Notes: generated from the sequence alone by a model not told the origin. DNA of 64,000 bases from Setoptus koraiensis (GCA_048013815.1 CM106585.1:21142001-21206000); one strand, 5' to 3'; counted from the first letter of the stretch, positions 35,482-48,142 are shown. Numbers and translations are program-made.

Positions 35482-36960
35482 AATTACGCAATTCACTTGC
35501 TTGCAGAAAGTCCAACAGCGGACGGCGCGACTGGGCGGACCGTCGCGGCCAGCGCCAACGGCGCCACATACCGAGTCAACACGTATCTCCGTCCCAACAA
35601 CAACAACAACGACGACAGCGACAACAACAACAACGACAACAGCGACGACAGCGACAACAAAAGATCGAAAATCGTCTCAGAAAGGATGCTGGCGTTCGCG
35701 AGACAGAGCTGGTCAGCGGCACGAGTTACGCAACACACGGTGACAGAGGCGTGTCCCGGCTCGATTTGTGGCCAGATTACAGCGAGCGACTGTTGCCCGT
35801 GCAGAGACAGCCGAGCGGGCGACGTTTCGATTGGGCCGGCTCGATATCGGCGAATCAGGTGAGTCGATAAGACACGGTGGTTGCTGTTGGCCGTGTTGTG
35901 TGCACGAGCAGCGCCGAGACAGATCATCGCGTTGAGCATTGCACTGAGCGGGCAAGTTGCACGTGCTGCTGTTTCGCAAGGCGCGTATTAGGCAACTGGG
36001 CAGCAGCGGCCGTGTATTAGGCGGCGTAACGCGTGTACGCGCATTACGTAAACGTGTGCTACGTGGCAGCAGTGTATTACCATTAATGGTGTGCGCGTGT
36101 GTCGTCTCTTTGAATTCTTCGGCCACCTTCTTTTATAATGATAATTCCCCATTGGATGATGCAAGCGCCAGCGCGTACCCACTGTCCGGCGCCGCCGACT
36201 GGCCACGTCCCGGCCGCGCGATAATAACACGGCAGCTGCGTGTTTACTTTTTGCAGTCCGTGCATCACGTGCCCGCCAGCAGCGTGCAAGCAAATGTGAC
36301 TGGTCATATATTATTGTTTTTGCTGCACGAGTGCGATATGCCGATACGGCCACCGACTCGTGCGACGCTCACACTTGGCGGGCCCAGATTTGCCAAGGTT
36401 GACATTGGACGCTGGCGGGCCGGCGACCTCGCAAGTATTACGGTCGCGAGTACTACGGTCGCAAGTGTGTGAGAGCGCCCGGATTGAAACAATTTCGGCC
36501 CCCTGTCGGACGCAAGTGTGTGAGTGATCGTTCAAGTGCGTTCGTTTGGCCTCTCGCCGACAGTGTCGCGCCGCTATACCGCTGGCTGCACGCCTTGGAC
36601 TTGCACAGTGTACGGGTGCGCAAGAGGATATATCATTAGCGATGTTGTCGAGAAAAGTTTCTCGCGCTCGCTTGTAGGGGCGCGCCGGCGCCGGCTTGAC
36701 CAGTGGCCTGTGTAGCGAGTATTGATTGTGTATGTACATCGACTGGCAGCATGTCAAAATCGACTGCGATGCCTCGCCGACCGAATGTGTATCATGCGAG
36801 TCTATCTCACACATAACTCGCCCACTTGACAGACTGGCGGCGGTGGAATATTTTAACTTTATCACACACTGGCACTGGCCCCCAGCGAACGTGACGCGCT
36901 GTCCGCGCCGGGCCCCTCGAGCAGCTCGAGTCGAGCCGACCGTCGACAGCAACGAGTCGA

Positions 36961-36982
36961 GTGTGTGTGTGTGTGTGTGTGT
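36961..36982. repeat. (GT)n microsatellite
   Basis: Eleven GT units upstream of the netrin gene. Confidence 0.95.
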
Positions 36983-37164
36983 TGGGCCAATTTTCACTTG
37001 CCTGGCCCCATAAGTCGGCTCGGTGCGCGCCAGAATTACAGTCGGTCGAGATTACATGATTATCTGGCGCTTCTTGGCATGATTATCTGCGTGCTTGCGT
37101 CGTGCTGAGCGCGCCACCGCCGGATTATTGTGCGCGCCGCAGCGAACGCGAGATGCTGGCGATA

Positions 37165-37288
37165 TCCACAAACTGTGCGCCCTCCACAAACTGCGCCCTC
37201 CGCAAACTGCGCCCTCCACAAACTGCGCCCTCCACAAACTCTGCACCACCCGAAAACCACCCGAAAACCACCCGAAAACCACCCGAAA
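37165..37288. repeat. Two abutting minisatellites, 15-bp and 11-bp units
   Basis: Five copies of a unit like CCTCCACAAACTGCG (37165-37244) run straight into four copies of AAAACCACCCG (to 37288). The first two thirds of each unit share a CCACAAAC/AACCACC character, so one may derive from the other. Confidence 0.85.
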
Positions 37289-40200
37289 TCTGTCCGCACT
37301 GTGCATGCTGTTCGAGGCTGCACGCTCGTCCGCAAGCGAGCGCCTGCACGAGGCCGCAACGGCGCCCCAGCTCGAGCCGGCGATGCCGCCAAATGAAGAC
37401 GCTCGTCGGCGTGATCAACGCGAGAATTAAATATTTTTGATTGAAACAACAACTTGCCCGCTCCGCGCCATCTAATCTTGCTGGGCGGCGCTGGTGTCCG
37501 CGCCAACCGACACGGACGCAGCGTCGGACGCGGCGTCGGGCGCGGCGTCGGACACGGGCCGACATCGGGCCCAAAATATTCCCAATAACGTGTTACGTCA
37601 CCTCGCTGCCAATATACGGTCACGTCGGCATTAATCCGGCTGATCGATCTGAGTGTGTGTGTCTGCTCAAATATACTGTCAGCGATTGTGTGTCAGCGAG
37701 TGTGAAGAGTGTCACCCGAAATCAAATCACCGCTGGCTACCGCGCTCGCAAGCCGCCATTGATGACTAATAGCGCGCCGGGCCCGCTAATGGCTTTGCCT
37801 CCCATCGAGTCCCGTTATTAATCCCGTCGCCGGCGGCCGCCCACGGGCTGACCGACCCGCTGGCTTGCTGACTTGCTGGCCGTCGCCGGGGCTGGCTGCA
37901 GTGTGGTATCAGTTGGTGTCAGTTAGTCTCAGCTGGCCTCAGCTGGTGGCACTAATAAGCGGCGCTGTTGTAACTGGAAATTGCGCGCCAGCAACAGACG
38001 GATAAATCACATTTGCATCGCATTTCACGGCGTCATCAGCGAGCCCATGAGTCATAGCAAACATCGGCGGCGCGATCATGGTCGGCGGCCATTGTTGTCG
38101 CAAGCGAGCGCGGCCCGCTGACAAATTGTTTTTGGCGCTTGAGGAGGCAAGCAAACAAGTTGCGCAACTATAATTTATAAGTGTTTGCTGCAGCGGACAC
38201 TGGACAAATTCACACTCAACATGGGGCCCAGTTTCGACAAAACTCCGGCCATGCAATGATAGCTGGCGCTCGAGCGGTCAGTGGCCACTGATTTAAATCA
38301 AATCATCATCGACGGCAATCAGCGGCACGCACACACGACGGGCGGAAGTGATTATTTTTTGGCTGCCGCTGTGCCGGACAGTGCGCTGGTCAGTTGTCAG
38401 TGAGATCGGTGGCATCGGTGAGATGAGCGGCATCGGCGCGATCGAACCGATCACACCAAGTGTAAATAACAACACGAAAATTGCTTGTTCTAACGCTTAT
38501 TGCCTCTTGTGTGTGCTCTTTGCTGGCCGGATATTTTGTGTCCGTGGCTCAGCTTTGAGGGGCCGACGACAGGCCCCCCTCAAAGTGACCAGTGCTCATT
38601 AGTGCCTCTCACATGTGCTGGCAGTGTTTGCGAGAACGGGCGCTAAATGTTTCGCCCGCTGCCTCAAGTGACGACGCCAGCGCCAGAAAAGAGGCAGGAA
38701 TATCTTGCAATTCGTCCCAATGCGAGGCTTGTATCATCGTGGCCAAATAAAACGCTTGTAGGTTGCTGCCTAATAGCCATTACAGCAACGGCCGGCCACT
38801 ATTAGACTTATTGATCTATTCAATCGGAAATAATATCGCACACACTGGCGCATGCTGGCCACCAATAGGCACGCACACCACACAATCTATTGCTCTTCGT
38901 ATGTAACCTATAAATGACCAGTGGTCAGTTCCACTTTTCCAATTATGTGTGAAAGTGAAATCTGGCTCTCTATGGAGTGGAGTGGGCCGGAGTGATGAGC
39001 GTGTGATGGCCCAAGTGCATTAGTAGAACGCTCTGCTCTTGGTTGGTCTGCTCTTGGTTGGTGTGCGGAACGGCACCGATTTGAGAGCGAGCCAACACCA
39101 AATCAAAGTCGCCACCATATCGCGCCAATGGGTCCGATGGGCCTCTACTTTGTTAATCCTTTGGTGCGAGCGTCGTGAACTTCTGACGGAATCATCAGCC
39201 ACGGCCTCGTAGACGACTGAATCGGCCACGGCCCAATATGCCGTGTTGCCGTTATGCGGCCGCCAGCACCGGCTGAATAGAAACTAATAGTAGTCAATGG
39301 TAAATATTGACCATACACGAGGAGCCATTTCCTGAATCAACAATGGCCCCATACAAGCGCGCTACGGCCGCCAATGATCACAACCATGCTAGTCGATATA
39401 TACGCCATATATAGTGTGCGATATACGTTCATAGCGAGATGGCTGTTGCAGTATCACTTGCATAATAGCCATCAATGACCAGTCGGTGCTATCGCTATTA
39501 TTGCCATTATCATCATCATTTACAACGAGCGCCAGTTGTACATAACAAACTAACTTTCAGACGGCCAAATCTTGATAGGCGCCAACAAGATTTATGATTA
39601 GGCAAACAATCATCATTTTTGTGTTGTGTCGTCAGTTAGATTACTTTTACAATGGCCACCATTATGACTATCATCATCGCGATGGCCGCATAACGGATAT
39701 GATGACAGCCAGCTCATGGGCGACCACACCGTCTATTCTGTTTGTCCATTCATTTAAATATTTACCTATCTCACTAAATAAATATATATATTAATACATT
39801 TTCGCTTCAAAGACTGCCTTACTAAACGTTACGTTAAATCTAGCTGCCGCGCTGAGCGCTTGGCATCGGTCATTTGCTCTGGGCAAAACATCCATTGAGC
39901 GACGTCTTATAGAAATCATTATCTTGCAACTCCAAGCGGTCATTTCACGCTAAGCTCAATATCCTGTGTGCTCGATCGACTTTAGTTGCCTGCCTATTGA
40001 GTTTACAAATATCACCGCCAAATTGTTGTTGTCCATGTAGCTTGCCAATATAAACACCATGAAAGTGATCGTGCGACAATCTGACAAAAGACGTATGGCA
40101 TAAATGAGCTCAAGTTGATTCTCGTGATTCTTCTTGATAAAAGAGGTGCCCCGATAAAATAGATTTCTCTTTGTGATTGAATTCGAACATGAAATTCATA

Positions 40201-40977
40201 TGGATGCATGAATATATGCAAAGCGATGCCCACGATCACGGCCTCTTTGTGTATCATAACATATGATCATAAGGCTCAACATTCGATTATCGTCGATACA
40301 TTAAATCATATGACTCATCACCTTTTCTTATGTTCATTTCATTTCAACGCAGGGTTTACTTGATATTAGATGAACCTTCTTACGAAATCTAGAGTATCAC
40401 GTTAAAACTCATTATATTTCACTCTCTCCAATGAAGCTCGCCAGAATGATGACGGGGTAGTGATTTGACCATCATAGATTTATGATCCGACTCCTGGAAG
40501 GTCTAAATATCACTCCAGAACAAAATCAGAGCTCCAAACATGTACATGTTTGGAGCCTACTATAGGACTTCCGGTCCACAATCTTCTGGAAAGGTTCCAA
40601 AGAAAAAATTCTTTTCTTGAGGTTTGAATTGGGCGCCACGCGAATGTCCAGTCTGCATCCATTGAAATCGTGCAAACAGCTGACAGCAAAGTGCAACGCG
40701 CCAACACGAGCTTCGACCAATGAAATGAATCCGCAATCTCTCCAACTGTCATCTAAACTACTTATATTCACTCGTTATATTTATTAATTGTTATTGTATT
40801 AATTGTAATTATTAGTCTCAGCACCTGTCAATTGTCCCCCTGTTTGTGCTCGGCGATGCCATTGTGTAGATGAAACAATTCTGTTGGACTTGCGCGAATA
40901 AACAACGATGATGATTGGAGAATCGAGTTGAGAAGGTTGAAATTAAACAAAAAAGCAAACAACACTGTGAAGACGCT

Positions 40978-43692
40978 ATGTCCTATTTGGAGTACCAAGA
41001 TGAAATGTATTTGAATGCGTTGAACGATGACGCCTGTCTGGTGATAACGTCGCGCGGCATTGGACTAGAACAGCTAATGGTCAGACTGTGTCGGACCTAC
41101 TCGGACGATAGCAATCTAGTTTTAGTTGTTGGCACAGATCAAAACGACGAGGCGTTCTTCGTCAATCAAATGGTGAACGAATCAGAGTTGCCAATTGGAA
41201 GACTGCCTCAGTGCATCACCGCTGAAACGTCAAACGCCAAAAAGAGATCAGATATCTATCAAGCCGGCGGGGTGCTGTTTGTTACGACACGTATATTAGT
41301 TGTAGACCTGCTCATGGATAGAGTGCCTGTTGATCTCATTACTGGCATAATTGTTTACAAAGCCCACAAGGTCATCAATGATTGTCTATTGTGTTTTATA
41401 TTGCGTCTGTATCGCATGAACAACAAAACAGGATTCATAAAGGCACTTTCACAAAATCCACAATCATTCTTGGGTGGCTATGGAAGATTAGACAGAGTTA
41501 TGCGAAGCCTGTTTGCCACCTCCCTACAACTATGGCCCAGATTCCATGCAACTATCCAATCGTCGTTGAATTTGCCCAGAGCACCACCAAATGTCATAGA
41601 AATCAGATTGGAATTGAGCGAAAATATGAAGAAAATTCAATTTGCCATCATGGATCTCATCGATTTATGTCTCAAGGAATTGTCTAAAACTAACACGGCC
41701 TTCCTCTATGACTCGGATCAATTGACGGCAGAGAATGCCATTAGTAGAGGTTTTGACAATTTTGTAAAGAAGAGATTCGACGAGATCTGGCACCAGCTCA
41801 GCTCGAGAGCAAAAAGATTACTTAATGACATACAATGGCTTAGGTCTTTATTATGGCATCTGACACAATCAGATGCCGTCGCCTTCTATAATCAAACCAG
41901 GTCTGCTCAAAACAGTATTCGGGTTGGGCACGATGTGAGCGATTGGATATTCTGGAAGCCAGCCGAACAGTTATTTGTATTATCGAAACAAAGACTTTAT
42001 CCAAATGGCAGCCAAGAGCCTGATTTTGAATCTGAGACCAATCAAAAATGGAAAGCTTTCAATGATGTGATAGAGGAGATCGACAAAGAAACCGAATCTA
42101 TCCTTGATACAGTCCACGTGATAGTTGTTGTTGCCAATGACGGAGTTTCACGACTTCTTACTTCAATATTGGAGAAAGGCGCCACCAGCATCCTGAAAGA
42201 GAGATTCCAGCGTTTCAATGCTATAATACGAGGAAATCTTGCCTCTATTGTCGATCTAGACGAGGACGGCGACGAAAATGGAACCAAACCCACGGAGGAG
42301 AAAGATGGTACAGTGAAAATAAGGAAACAATATAACAAAAAAAGAGTGCTGGGTGCGGAACAAATGTTACCAGATGACACAGTCACTCTGACGCAAATAG
42401 TGAGAAATATGACACGGAATCAGACTGGCGATGATAGGCCAGAGGTAGTTACCTTAGAAGAAACGTCCAATGTAGAACCCGTGAAATTACACCAATTGAA
42501 ATTACATTATTTTTCGTTACGTGATAGATACATAGTATTGGAGTCATTATTGAACACCTACAAGCCATTGCACATAGTATTGTTTGATTTAGATATGCAT
42601 GCAATCAGGCAACTCGAAGTCTACCAGGCGGTTCATTGCCACCCAGAGCAATGTAAGATTTACTTTTTCATATTTGATAGATCCGCTGAAGAGCAGCAAT
42701 ATTTGAGTTCGTTACGCAAAGAGAAGGAAGCGTTTGAATCTCTCATAAAGGAAAAATCAACAATGGTTATACCGTCTGGCAGAGACGGCAAAACTGAGGG
42801 TCACCCCGACCTAATACGTGACAACGACAAAGCAAATGAGACCACTGATTCTGTTAATACTCGAAGAGCTGGAGGACAGCAAATAGACAGAGCGTCTATA
42901 ATAATGCAAAAGGTCTTGGTGGATATGAGAGAGTTTCGCTCGGACTTGCCCTCCATTGTTCACAAGCGTGGAATAGAAATTGAGCCTATCCAATTGGAAA
43001 TAGGTGACTACATCCTGGCACCAGACACTTGCGTTGAACGAAAGAGTATCAGCGATCTGATACAGTCTCTTCAATCTGGTCGTCTCTATAACCAAGCGAC
43101 CATGATGATACGACATTTCAAACGGTCTATACTACTCATAGAGTTTGACGAAACTAAATCCTTCCATTTCAAGGGCCGGTACTGGGGTATTGGCGGTGAC
43201 AATTTTCGTTCTAAGGAGCGTCGCTTTGATCTCGTCGATAGACTTATTTTATTAACTATACATCATAACAATCTCAGGCTAGTTTGGAGTCCCTCCACTC
43301 ATTTTACAGCCGAACTATTCGAGTACTTGAAAATGGATCGACCTCAGCCTGATGCAGATAAGATAATGGCTATATCATCGCAAGAGTTGCCACCGGAAAC
43401 ATTCGAGGACCGTTACGATATACAAGTGAAAGAGTTTTTATTACGCTTGCCCGGTGTTAATAGTCACAATGTTTATGCGATTATGAATAGGATAAATTGT
43501 TTGGCGGATCTTGTTGACTTTGCCGTGGAGGAACTCACAGAGATCCTTGGTAACAGTAAATCGGCTGATTTATTCTACCAAACTTTGCATGCCTCAATGA
43601 CAAAATTGGTAGGCGCTGCGATCAGTGCCGAGCAAGAGAATAAAAAGTCACGCTTATTCAATTGTATGAAAAAAAGGAAGCAACATGATTGA
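40978..43692 (+). CDS. ERCC4: XPF/ERCC4 structure-specific DNA repair endonuclease
   Basis: A single uninterrupted open frame of 904 residues from the ATG at 40978. That start is chosen because MSYLEYQDEMYLNAL lines up with the LEYE start of known XPF proteins. The N-terminal two thirds are the inactive SF2 helicase-like part (for example VYKAHKVINDCLLCFILRLYR, VMRSLFATSLQLWPRFH). The ERCC4 nuclease domain follows (VDMREFRSDLPSIVHKRGIEIEP), with its metal-binding catalytic signature intact: GDYILAPDTCVERKSISD. A C-terminal tandem helix-hairpin-helix (LPGVNSHNVYAIMNRI) mediates pairing with ERCC1. The pair cuts on the 5' side of DNA lesions in nucleotide excision repair and crosslink repair. 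Human XPF has 916 residues, so the length is normal. The lack of any intron stands out beside its neighbours. Confidence 0.96.
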   Translation: MSYLEYQDEMYLNALNDDACLVITSRGIGLEQLMVRLCRTYSDDSNLVLVVGTDQNDEAFFVNQMVNESELPIGRLPQCITAETSNAKKRSDIYQAGGVLFVTTRILVVDLLMDRVPVDLITGIIVYKAHKVINDCLLCFILRLYRMNNKTGFIKALSQNPQSFLGGYGRLDRVMRSLFATSLQLWPRFHATIQSSLNLPRAPPNVIEIRLELSENMKKIQFAIMDLIDLCLKELSKTNTAFLYDSDQLTAENAISRGFDNFVKKRFDEIWHQLSSRAKRLLNDIQWLRSLLWHLTQSDAVAFYNQTRSAQNSIRVGHDVSDWIFWKPAEQLFVLSKQRLYPNGSQEPDFESETNQKWKAFNDVIEEIDKETESILDTVHVIVVVANDGVSRLLTSILEKGATSILKERFQRFNAIIRGNLASIVDLDEDGDENGTKPTEEKDGTVKIRKQYNKKRVLGAEQMLPDDTVTLTQIVRNMTRNQTGDDRPEVVTLEETSNVEPVKLHQLKLHYFSLRDRYIVLESLLNTYKPLHIVLFDLDMHAIRQLEVYQAVHCHPEQCKIYFFIFDRSAEEQQYLSSLRKEKEAFESLIKEKSTMVIPSGRDGKTEGHPDLIRDNDKANETTDSVNTRRAGGQQIDRASIIMQKVLVDMREFRSDLPSIVHKRGIEIEPIQLEIGDYILAPDTCVERKSISDLIQSLQSGRLYNQATMMIRHFKRSILLIEFDETKSFHFKGRYWGIGGDNFRSKERRFDLVDRLILLTIHHNNLRLVWSPSTHFTAELFEYLKMDRPQPDADKIMAISSQELPPETFEDRYDIQVKEFLLRLPGVNSHNVYAIMNRINCLADLVDFAVEELTEILGNSKSADLFYQTLHASMTKLVGAAISAEQENKKSRLFNCMKKRKQHD

Positions 43693-43809
43693 GAATTGGT
43701 CCTAAGTTCCAAATCAATAAGCTTCTAAGTACAACCTGTTCGACTGTGACATCTACTCTGGAACTCGAATCTCAAAGTTTCGCTCTTGGTCTCACGGCCA
43801 TCAGGCGTA

Positions 43810-43815
43810 AATAAA
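43810..43815 (+). promoter_or_regulatory. XPF polyadenylation signal
   Basis: AATAAA 118 bases past the XPF stop codon, followed by a T-rich run. It lies 54 bases before the end of the convergent kinase gene. Confidence 0.55.
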
Positions 43816-43868
43816 GTTTTAAATTTTATGCCAATCGTTTTTTGCCAATCGGCCAGTAGGTTTAGCAC

Positions 43869-45210
43869 TTAATTTTGGCTTCGATACGAGAATCTCCTCA
43901 TAAAATCGTTGTCGTTGGCATTGATGGTTTTGTTGCCGTTGAAATTTTTCACCGATCTTTGGGTGTCTGTATCGTTTCTTTGCATTCGAGAAAATTCTGC
44001 TGTTCGACGTTCGCTAATGATATCCTCACTAGTGTTGACATTAAATGGTGCTGAGTAGGCCCAGTTGCTTGAGCTTGGTGTGGATGTAGTGGTGGTGGTG
44101 GTGGATGCAATCGCACTGGTGTTGGTGGCGTTTGTATTTATGCTGGCAATAGGCAACGGATTTGTTGGTGTAGAAACTGTGGTAGCTACACTTCTCAGGT
44201 AGCTCGAATTCAATATTGCCGAGGCGCTTGGTCTTTGCAGTGGGCTCCAATTGAGCATAGACTTGATGAGCTGTATACCGTCTTTAGAGCACGAATTTAA
44301 AATGTCAGCTAGATTGACTGGTGAAAATTGTGGAAATTTAAAATTGATCACATTAGATAATTTGTAGCCATCAGGCCAGACGCGAAAATCAGGAGTACCC
44401 AAAATGGCACAAATACGAAATATCTGATCCAATTCACTACGTCCAGGAAACATTGGTTGCATTGAATACAGTTCGCCAAATATACAGCCGACTGCCCAAA
44501 TGTCAATAGGTGAATTGTAATTAATTGATCTCAGCAATATCTCTGGCGCTCTATACCATCTAGTGGACACATAATCGGTGTAAGGGGGCTTTGAGCGAAT
44601 CTCTCTGGCCAGACCGAAATCGGCTATTTTCAAGCAATCGTAGCCATTGCAGAGCAGATTCTCTGGTTTTATGTCTCGGTGAAAGAAGCCGTGCCGATGC
44701 ATATAGGCCAAGCCTTGGACTATCTGTAAAACGATCCTCTTGATGATTGTCTCGGGGAACGGGGTCACTCTGTATTTTTATTGTCGAGTGATTTGGGGAG
44801 AAAGAAGATGAAGAAATTTGAAGTGATTCGATTGATTGTTCGTTCTGTCTGGACGCAACAATTTAATCATGGGCTTACCTGTCTCGCATCAGTTGGTAGA
44901 GATTCTCCTTCATGTGTTCAAAAATAAAATACAATGTATCGTCTTCTCTGATGACCTCTTTCAAACGAATTATATTTGGATGACTCAATTTTTGCAATGA
45001 TAATACTTCTCTCAAGTTCATGCATTCCTCCCAATTGTAATATTTTCGTTTCATTTTCTTCACGGCCAACAAATCCGACGATTCGGATCCTCTGCTAGCA
45101 ACACCGTCATTCTCTTGAGAATTTTCTGTTGTCGTACATAGCCGCTTGGCTAGATAAACAGTTCCAAAGGTGCCCACACCAATTTGGCCCAATATTACGA
45201 AATTATCCAT
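43869..45210 (-). CDS. Mak: MAK/CILK1/DYF-5-type ciliary protein kinase
   Basis: Two exons (minus), 45210-44879 and 44769-43869, joined across a 109-base intron in phase 2, giving about 410 residues. The start ATG at 45210 ([23 protein letters not shown]) precedes the Gly-rich loop. VAIK-type lysine: [13 protein letters not shown]-family hallmarks are [25 protein letters not shown], catalytic [20 protein letters not shown], and the TDY activation loop ([17 protein letters not shown]). The kinase domain ends near LKHPYF-equivalent [10 protein letters not shown] short Ser/Thr/Asn-rich tail follows, much shorter than in vertebrate MAK or CILK1. This family controls cilium length and intraflagellar transport. 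A ~20-residue insert after the Gly-rich loop ([14 protein letters not shown]) is unusual. The gene converges on XPF with under 180 bases between stop codons. Confidence 0.94.
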
Positions 45211-46221
45211 GTCCTGCTGGTGCAATTATTGGCTTGACAGACGGTGAAATTCATAATGTGTGTGTCGTCGCTTGAGGTGTTCCATTATACTAAACACAAA
45301 ATCACAATGTTGCCATTGTTCAAACTACACCAATCAAAACACCGAGAGTTCGAGACCTTTTTCCCTCAACAAACTTATGCCACATACACAGGCACAGGCA
45401 TCGATGGGCGCCCACATTGCTATCAAAAACAAAAATCTCGTTGCTATAGGTTACGTCGGACTCGAGAACGCGCCCGCTGCGGACAAAAAGTACTAGAGCC
45501 TCCTATGAATGAAAACAACGGGAAACGGCAATCTGGACTGAAATGATCGAGTGAGGAAACTGTCTAGCCTTCTGCATCTGTTGTCTGGAGCGACAAGCAA
45601 TTAATTGCGTGATAGAGACCCCGTCGGTTCTCTCCGGAAAAGGGGGCAGGCTCATGGCGCAAACATTAGATGAACAAAAAATGTTTTGATATTACGTGAC
45701 ACTAAAGATCACTCACTATTGCAGCCTCGGAGAGGGAAAGAGAAAATTTTTTCACATGAAGCAATCGCAGTTGAAGCACAATTTTTCTGGTTGTGATAAT
45801 AGTTGTGGCATAGTGTACCACTTATATCAACTGAGTAAAATATCTCAATTAGCGATGAAAATTCAATTCTAATAGCTAAGGCTACTATTGTCGTCTGAAA
45901 AATCATCAGCAAATCTCAAAGCCGCTGAATCAGCCCAAATAACTAGAAATTCATCGAGTAAATTCATGACATCAACACGGTAGATCTGTTCTCCCGATTG
46001 ATTCCCCACGGTAATCCTTAAGAAATTAGTTTGGAAACGAACTGTCTTCAAGGGAAAGGTGCTATATTTTTTATTTATCTAGTGATATTACTGATATTAT
46101 ATATACTATTATTAGACGAATTCACCATTGATATAACGGTAAAAATTCAATTTAGCCTTTTGTTCAATGTCGGCTGTAACATTCTCAAGTTAGGTACACA
46201 CATGTGGAGTGTTTCTGGAAT
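45211..46221. other. Intergenic region between kinase and P450 genes
   Basis: Promoter side of the kinase gene and 3' flank of the P450 gene. No exon recognised. Open frames at 45244-45546 lack any domain. Confidence 0.6.
46071..46076 (-). promoter_or_regulatory. Polyadenylation signal of the first P450
   Basis: AATAAA on the minus strand about 146 bases past the P450 stop codon. Confidence 0.45.
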
Positions 46222-48142
46222 CTATGTTCGTTTAGTTAATTTTATATCCAATTCATCGCAACGGAGTAGATTGAAACTCTTTTTGAGGTTCGGTGGAAAT
46301 CGTGCTGCTGACCCCTTAGTTGGTGTGAATTTGTAATTATATACTAAACGTGCCAAACCTAGTTTGGCCTCGGCAAGAGCGAAACGCATTCCCAAACAAT
46401 GGCGAATTCCAGCTCCAAAAGGCAAATAAGTATACGGTTGTAGTTTGTGACGGTTCTCTGGCAGGAATCTGCTTGGATCAAATTTGGTGGGTTCTGGGTA
46501 ATACTCAGGATCGTAGTGGACACTCATGAAATGAATCTCGACCACTCCGCCTTTAGGTATTGTAATACCGAGAGAGGGTATTTTGTAATCTTCGTTCGCC
46601 TGACGATCCATGATGGGCGCGGGCGGAAACATTCGCAGTGTCTCACTTAATACGGCATCCAAGTATCGCATTGACAGAACAGTCTCGTATTCGAAAAAGT
46701 TGTCCTTGTTATCTTGTTGCTCTTTGTTAATGCATTCCTTCACTTCTTGGTACAATCTCTCTTGAATGTCAGGATGACATGCTAGAGCATAGGTAGCAAA
46801 TGACAACGTCGAAGATGTTGTTTCATAACCGGCGATGAAAAATAGGATACAATTTCCGATAATTTCATCATCTGATAATCTGATTTTAGTTTTTTCTTTC
46901 CTGCTGTCGGCCAAATTTCCGTTCTCAGTAATGACTTGAGAGTCCTCCAGGGCGAATTTTAGTTCTTCTTTGTCGAAATTCGCTACATGATGACTTTCGC
47001 TATCTCCCTCCTCAATGGTATCGATGACATTAGCTGCGTTTGTTTTGTCTGACTTGTCCAAATCGAGCATCAATTGCAGCAAATCGTGACGCACAGTTTT
47101 AGTATCATGGTGCCTCGATTTGATTATTTTGCGCGATATTGCAGCCAGGTGATTTTGCATTGACATCGATTGGATCTTGAAACCGGTTAATTTTAATATT
47201 ATATCCGGTACAAAGACCAATAAAAGCAGCCGACCGATGGGGAAATTTGCGAAATCCCTCATCAGCATAGCTACTAAATCTGAACGATATTTTTGTTCGC
47301 TTTCCACGCTGTCGAATTTCATTGCAAATGCACACCGAGCAATTACATCAAGTGTAAAACACCCGTAAACCATCTTGATGTCGACAGGCTCATTTCGAGC
47401 AACTTTCTTGTTGATGTTGTCAAGGAGATCATCACCGGAGCTCTTCATGAGATTAAACATTTTCTTGATCTTTCCGCTGGTCAAAGTGAAGGCCATCAAT
47501 GATCTTAGTTGTTTCCAATGCTCATCTCGCTGAAAGAATAACATATGTCGGGTATATTTACTTGTAAATTTGGGCAACTTATGGTTCGGGAATATGTGCG
47601 CATCTTTCACCATAACCTGAAGAAAAAATTTCAAAGCAGTGAGTAGTGTTAGCGTCCAGCTCGTTTGGGTTATTTTTGTTTAAAAAAAGAAAAAAATGTA
47701 TCGATCGCCCAAAACACTTACGTCTTTGATTATTTGGGCATCTGTGATCACCAGGTGAGGCTCTTGGCCCTGATAGAGTCCATAGACACGACCGTACTTT
47801 TTGCTCCAAGCTGACAAGGCAAAATTCTTTGAGTAGATCAGTTCATAAAGAGATGTTCCCACAATGGGCAAGGGCGTTGGACCTTTGATACCCCGTTTTG
47901 ACCAGTAGGTATATTTTTTGTAATAGTACCTGTGTGTCGAAATGAATGTTAAAGGTTAAATTAGTATGAGATTTGCCATTTCGAAGAGAATTTATTTTTT
48001 ATTTATGTAGACTTTTGAGTTATACTTACAAGAAAGTTGATGTAGAAATGAGGGTTCCAATTAGAATTGCATTGTTGCGCAGAGTATCGTAGACATTGCT
48101 AGGGTTATCGTACGATACTAGAGTTTCCAAGAAGGAGGCCAT
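46222..48142 (-). CDS. Cytochrome P450, CYP3-clan type
   Basis: Three exons (minus): 48142-48030, 47929-47722 and 47616-46222, about 571 residues in frame. Exon 1 gives a hydrophobic N-terminus (NNAILIGTLISTSTFLYYYKKY), presumably the ER membrane anchor. The hinge is KGPTPLPIVGTSLYE. The I-helix oxygen-activation motif is AGYETTSSTLSF, the K-helix is ETLRMFPPAPIMDRQ, and the heme loop is FGAGIRHCLGMRFALAE with the axial cysteine. The overall pattern (VMVKDAHIFPNHK, FDPSRFLPENRHKLQPYTYLPFG) matches CYP3-clan enzymes such as arthropod CYP6/CYP9. These are usually mono-oxygenases for xenobiotics or endogenous lipids. The protein is about 60 residues longer than typical because of an acidic insert before the I-helix (IDTIEEGDSESHH). 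The substrate cannot be told. Confidence 0.94.

Larger units (their letters stand above)
34470..40977. other. Intergenic region between netrin and XPF
   Basis: This stretch holds the netrin promoter at its left end and the XPF promoter at its right end. The 34.5-39 kb part is GC-rich with short tandem arrays, GGGCCC palindromes and inverted repeats. From about 39.3 kb it turns AT-rich. An open frame on the plus strand near 35434-35870 ends at a donor-like CAG/GTGAGT and is Gln/Arg- or Asn/Asp-rich depending on frame. I could not tie it to any gene. Untranslated netrin exons on the minus strand may lie here. Confidence 0.6.

Noticed and set aside
35434-35870. Plus-strand Gln/Arg-rich frame ending at a donor-like CAG/GTGAGT
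   Set aside because: Looks like translated CAA/CGA repeats. No downstream exon on the plus strand continues it.
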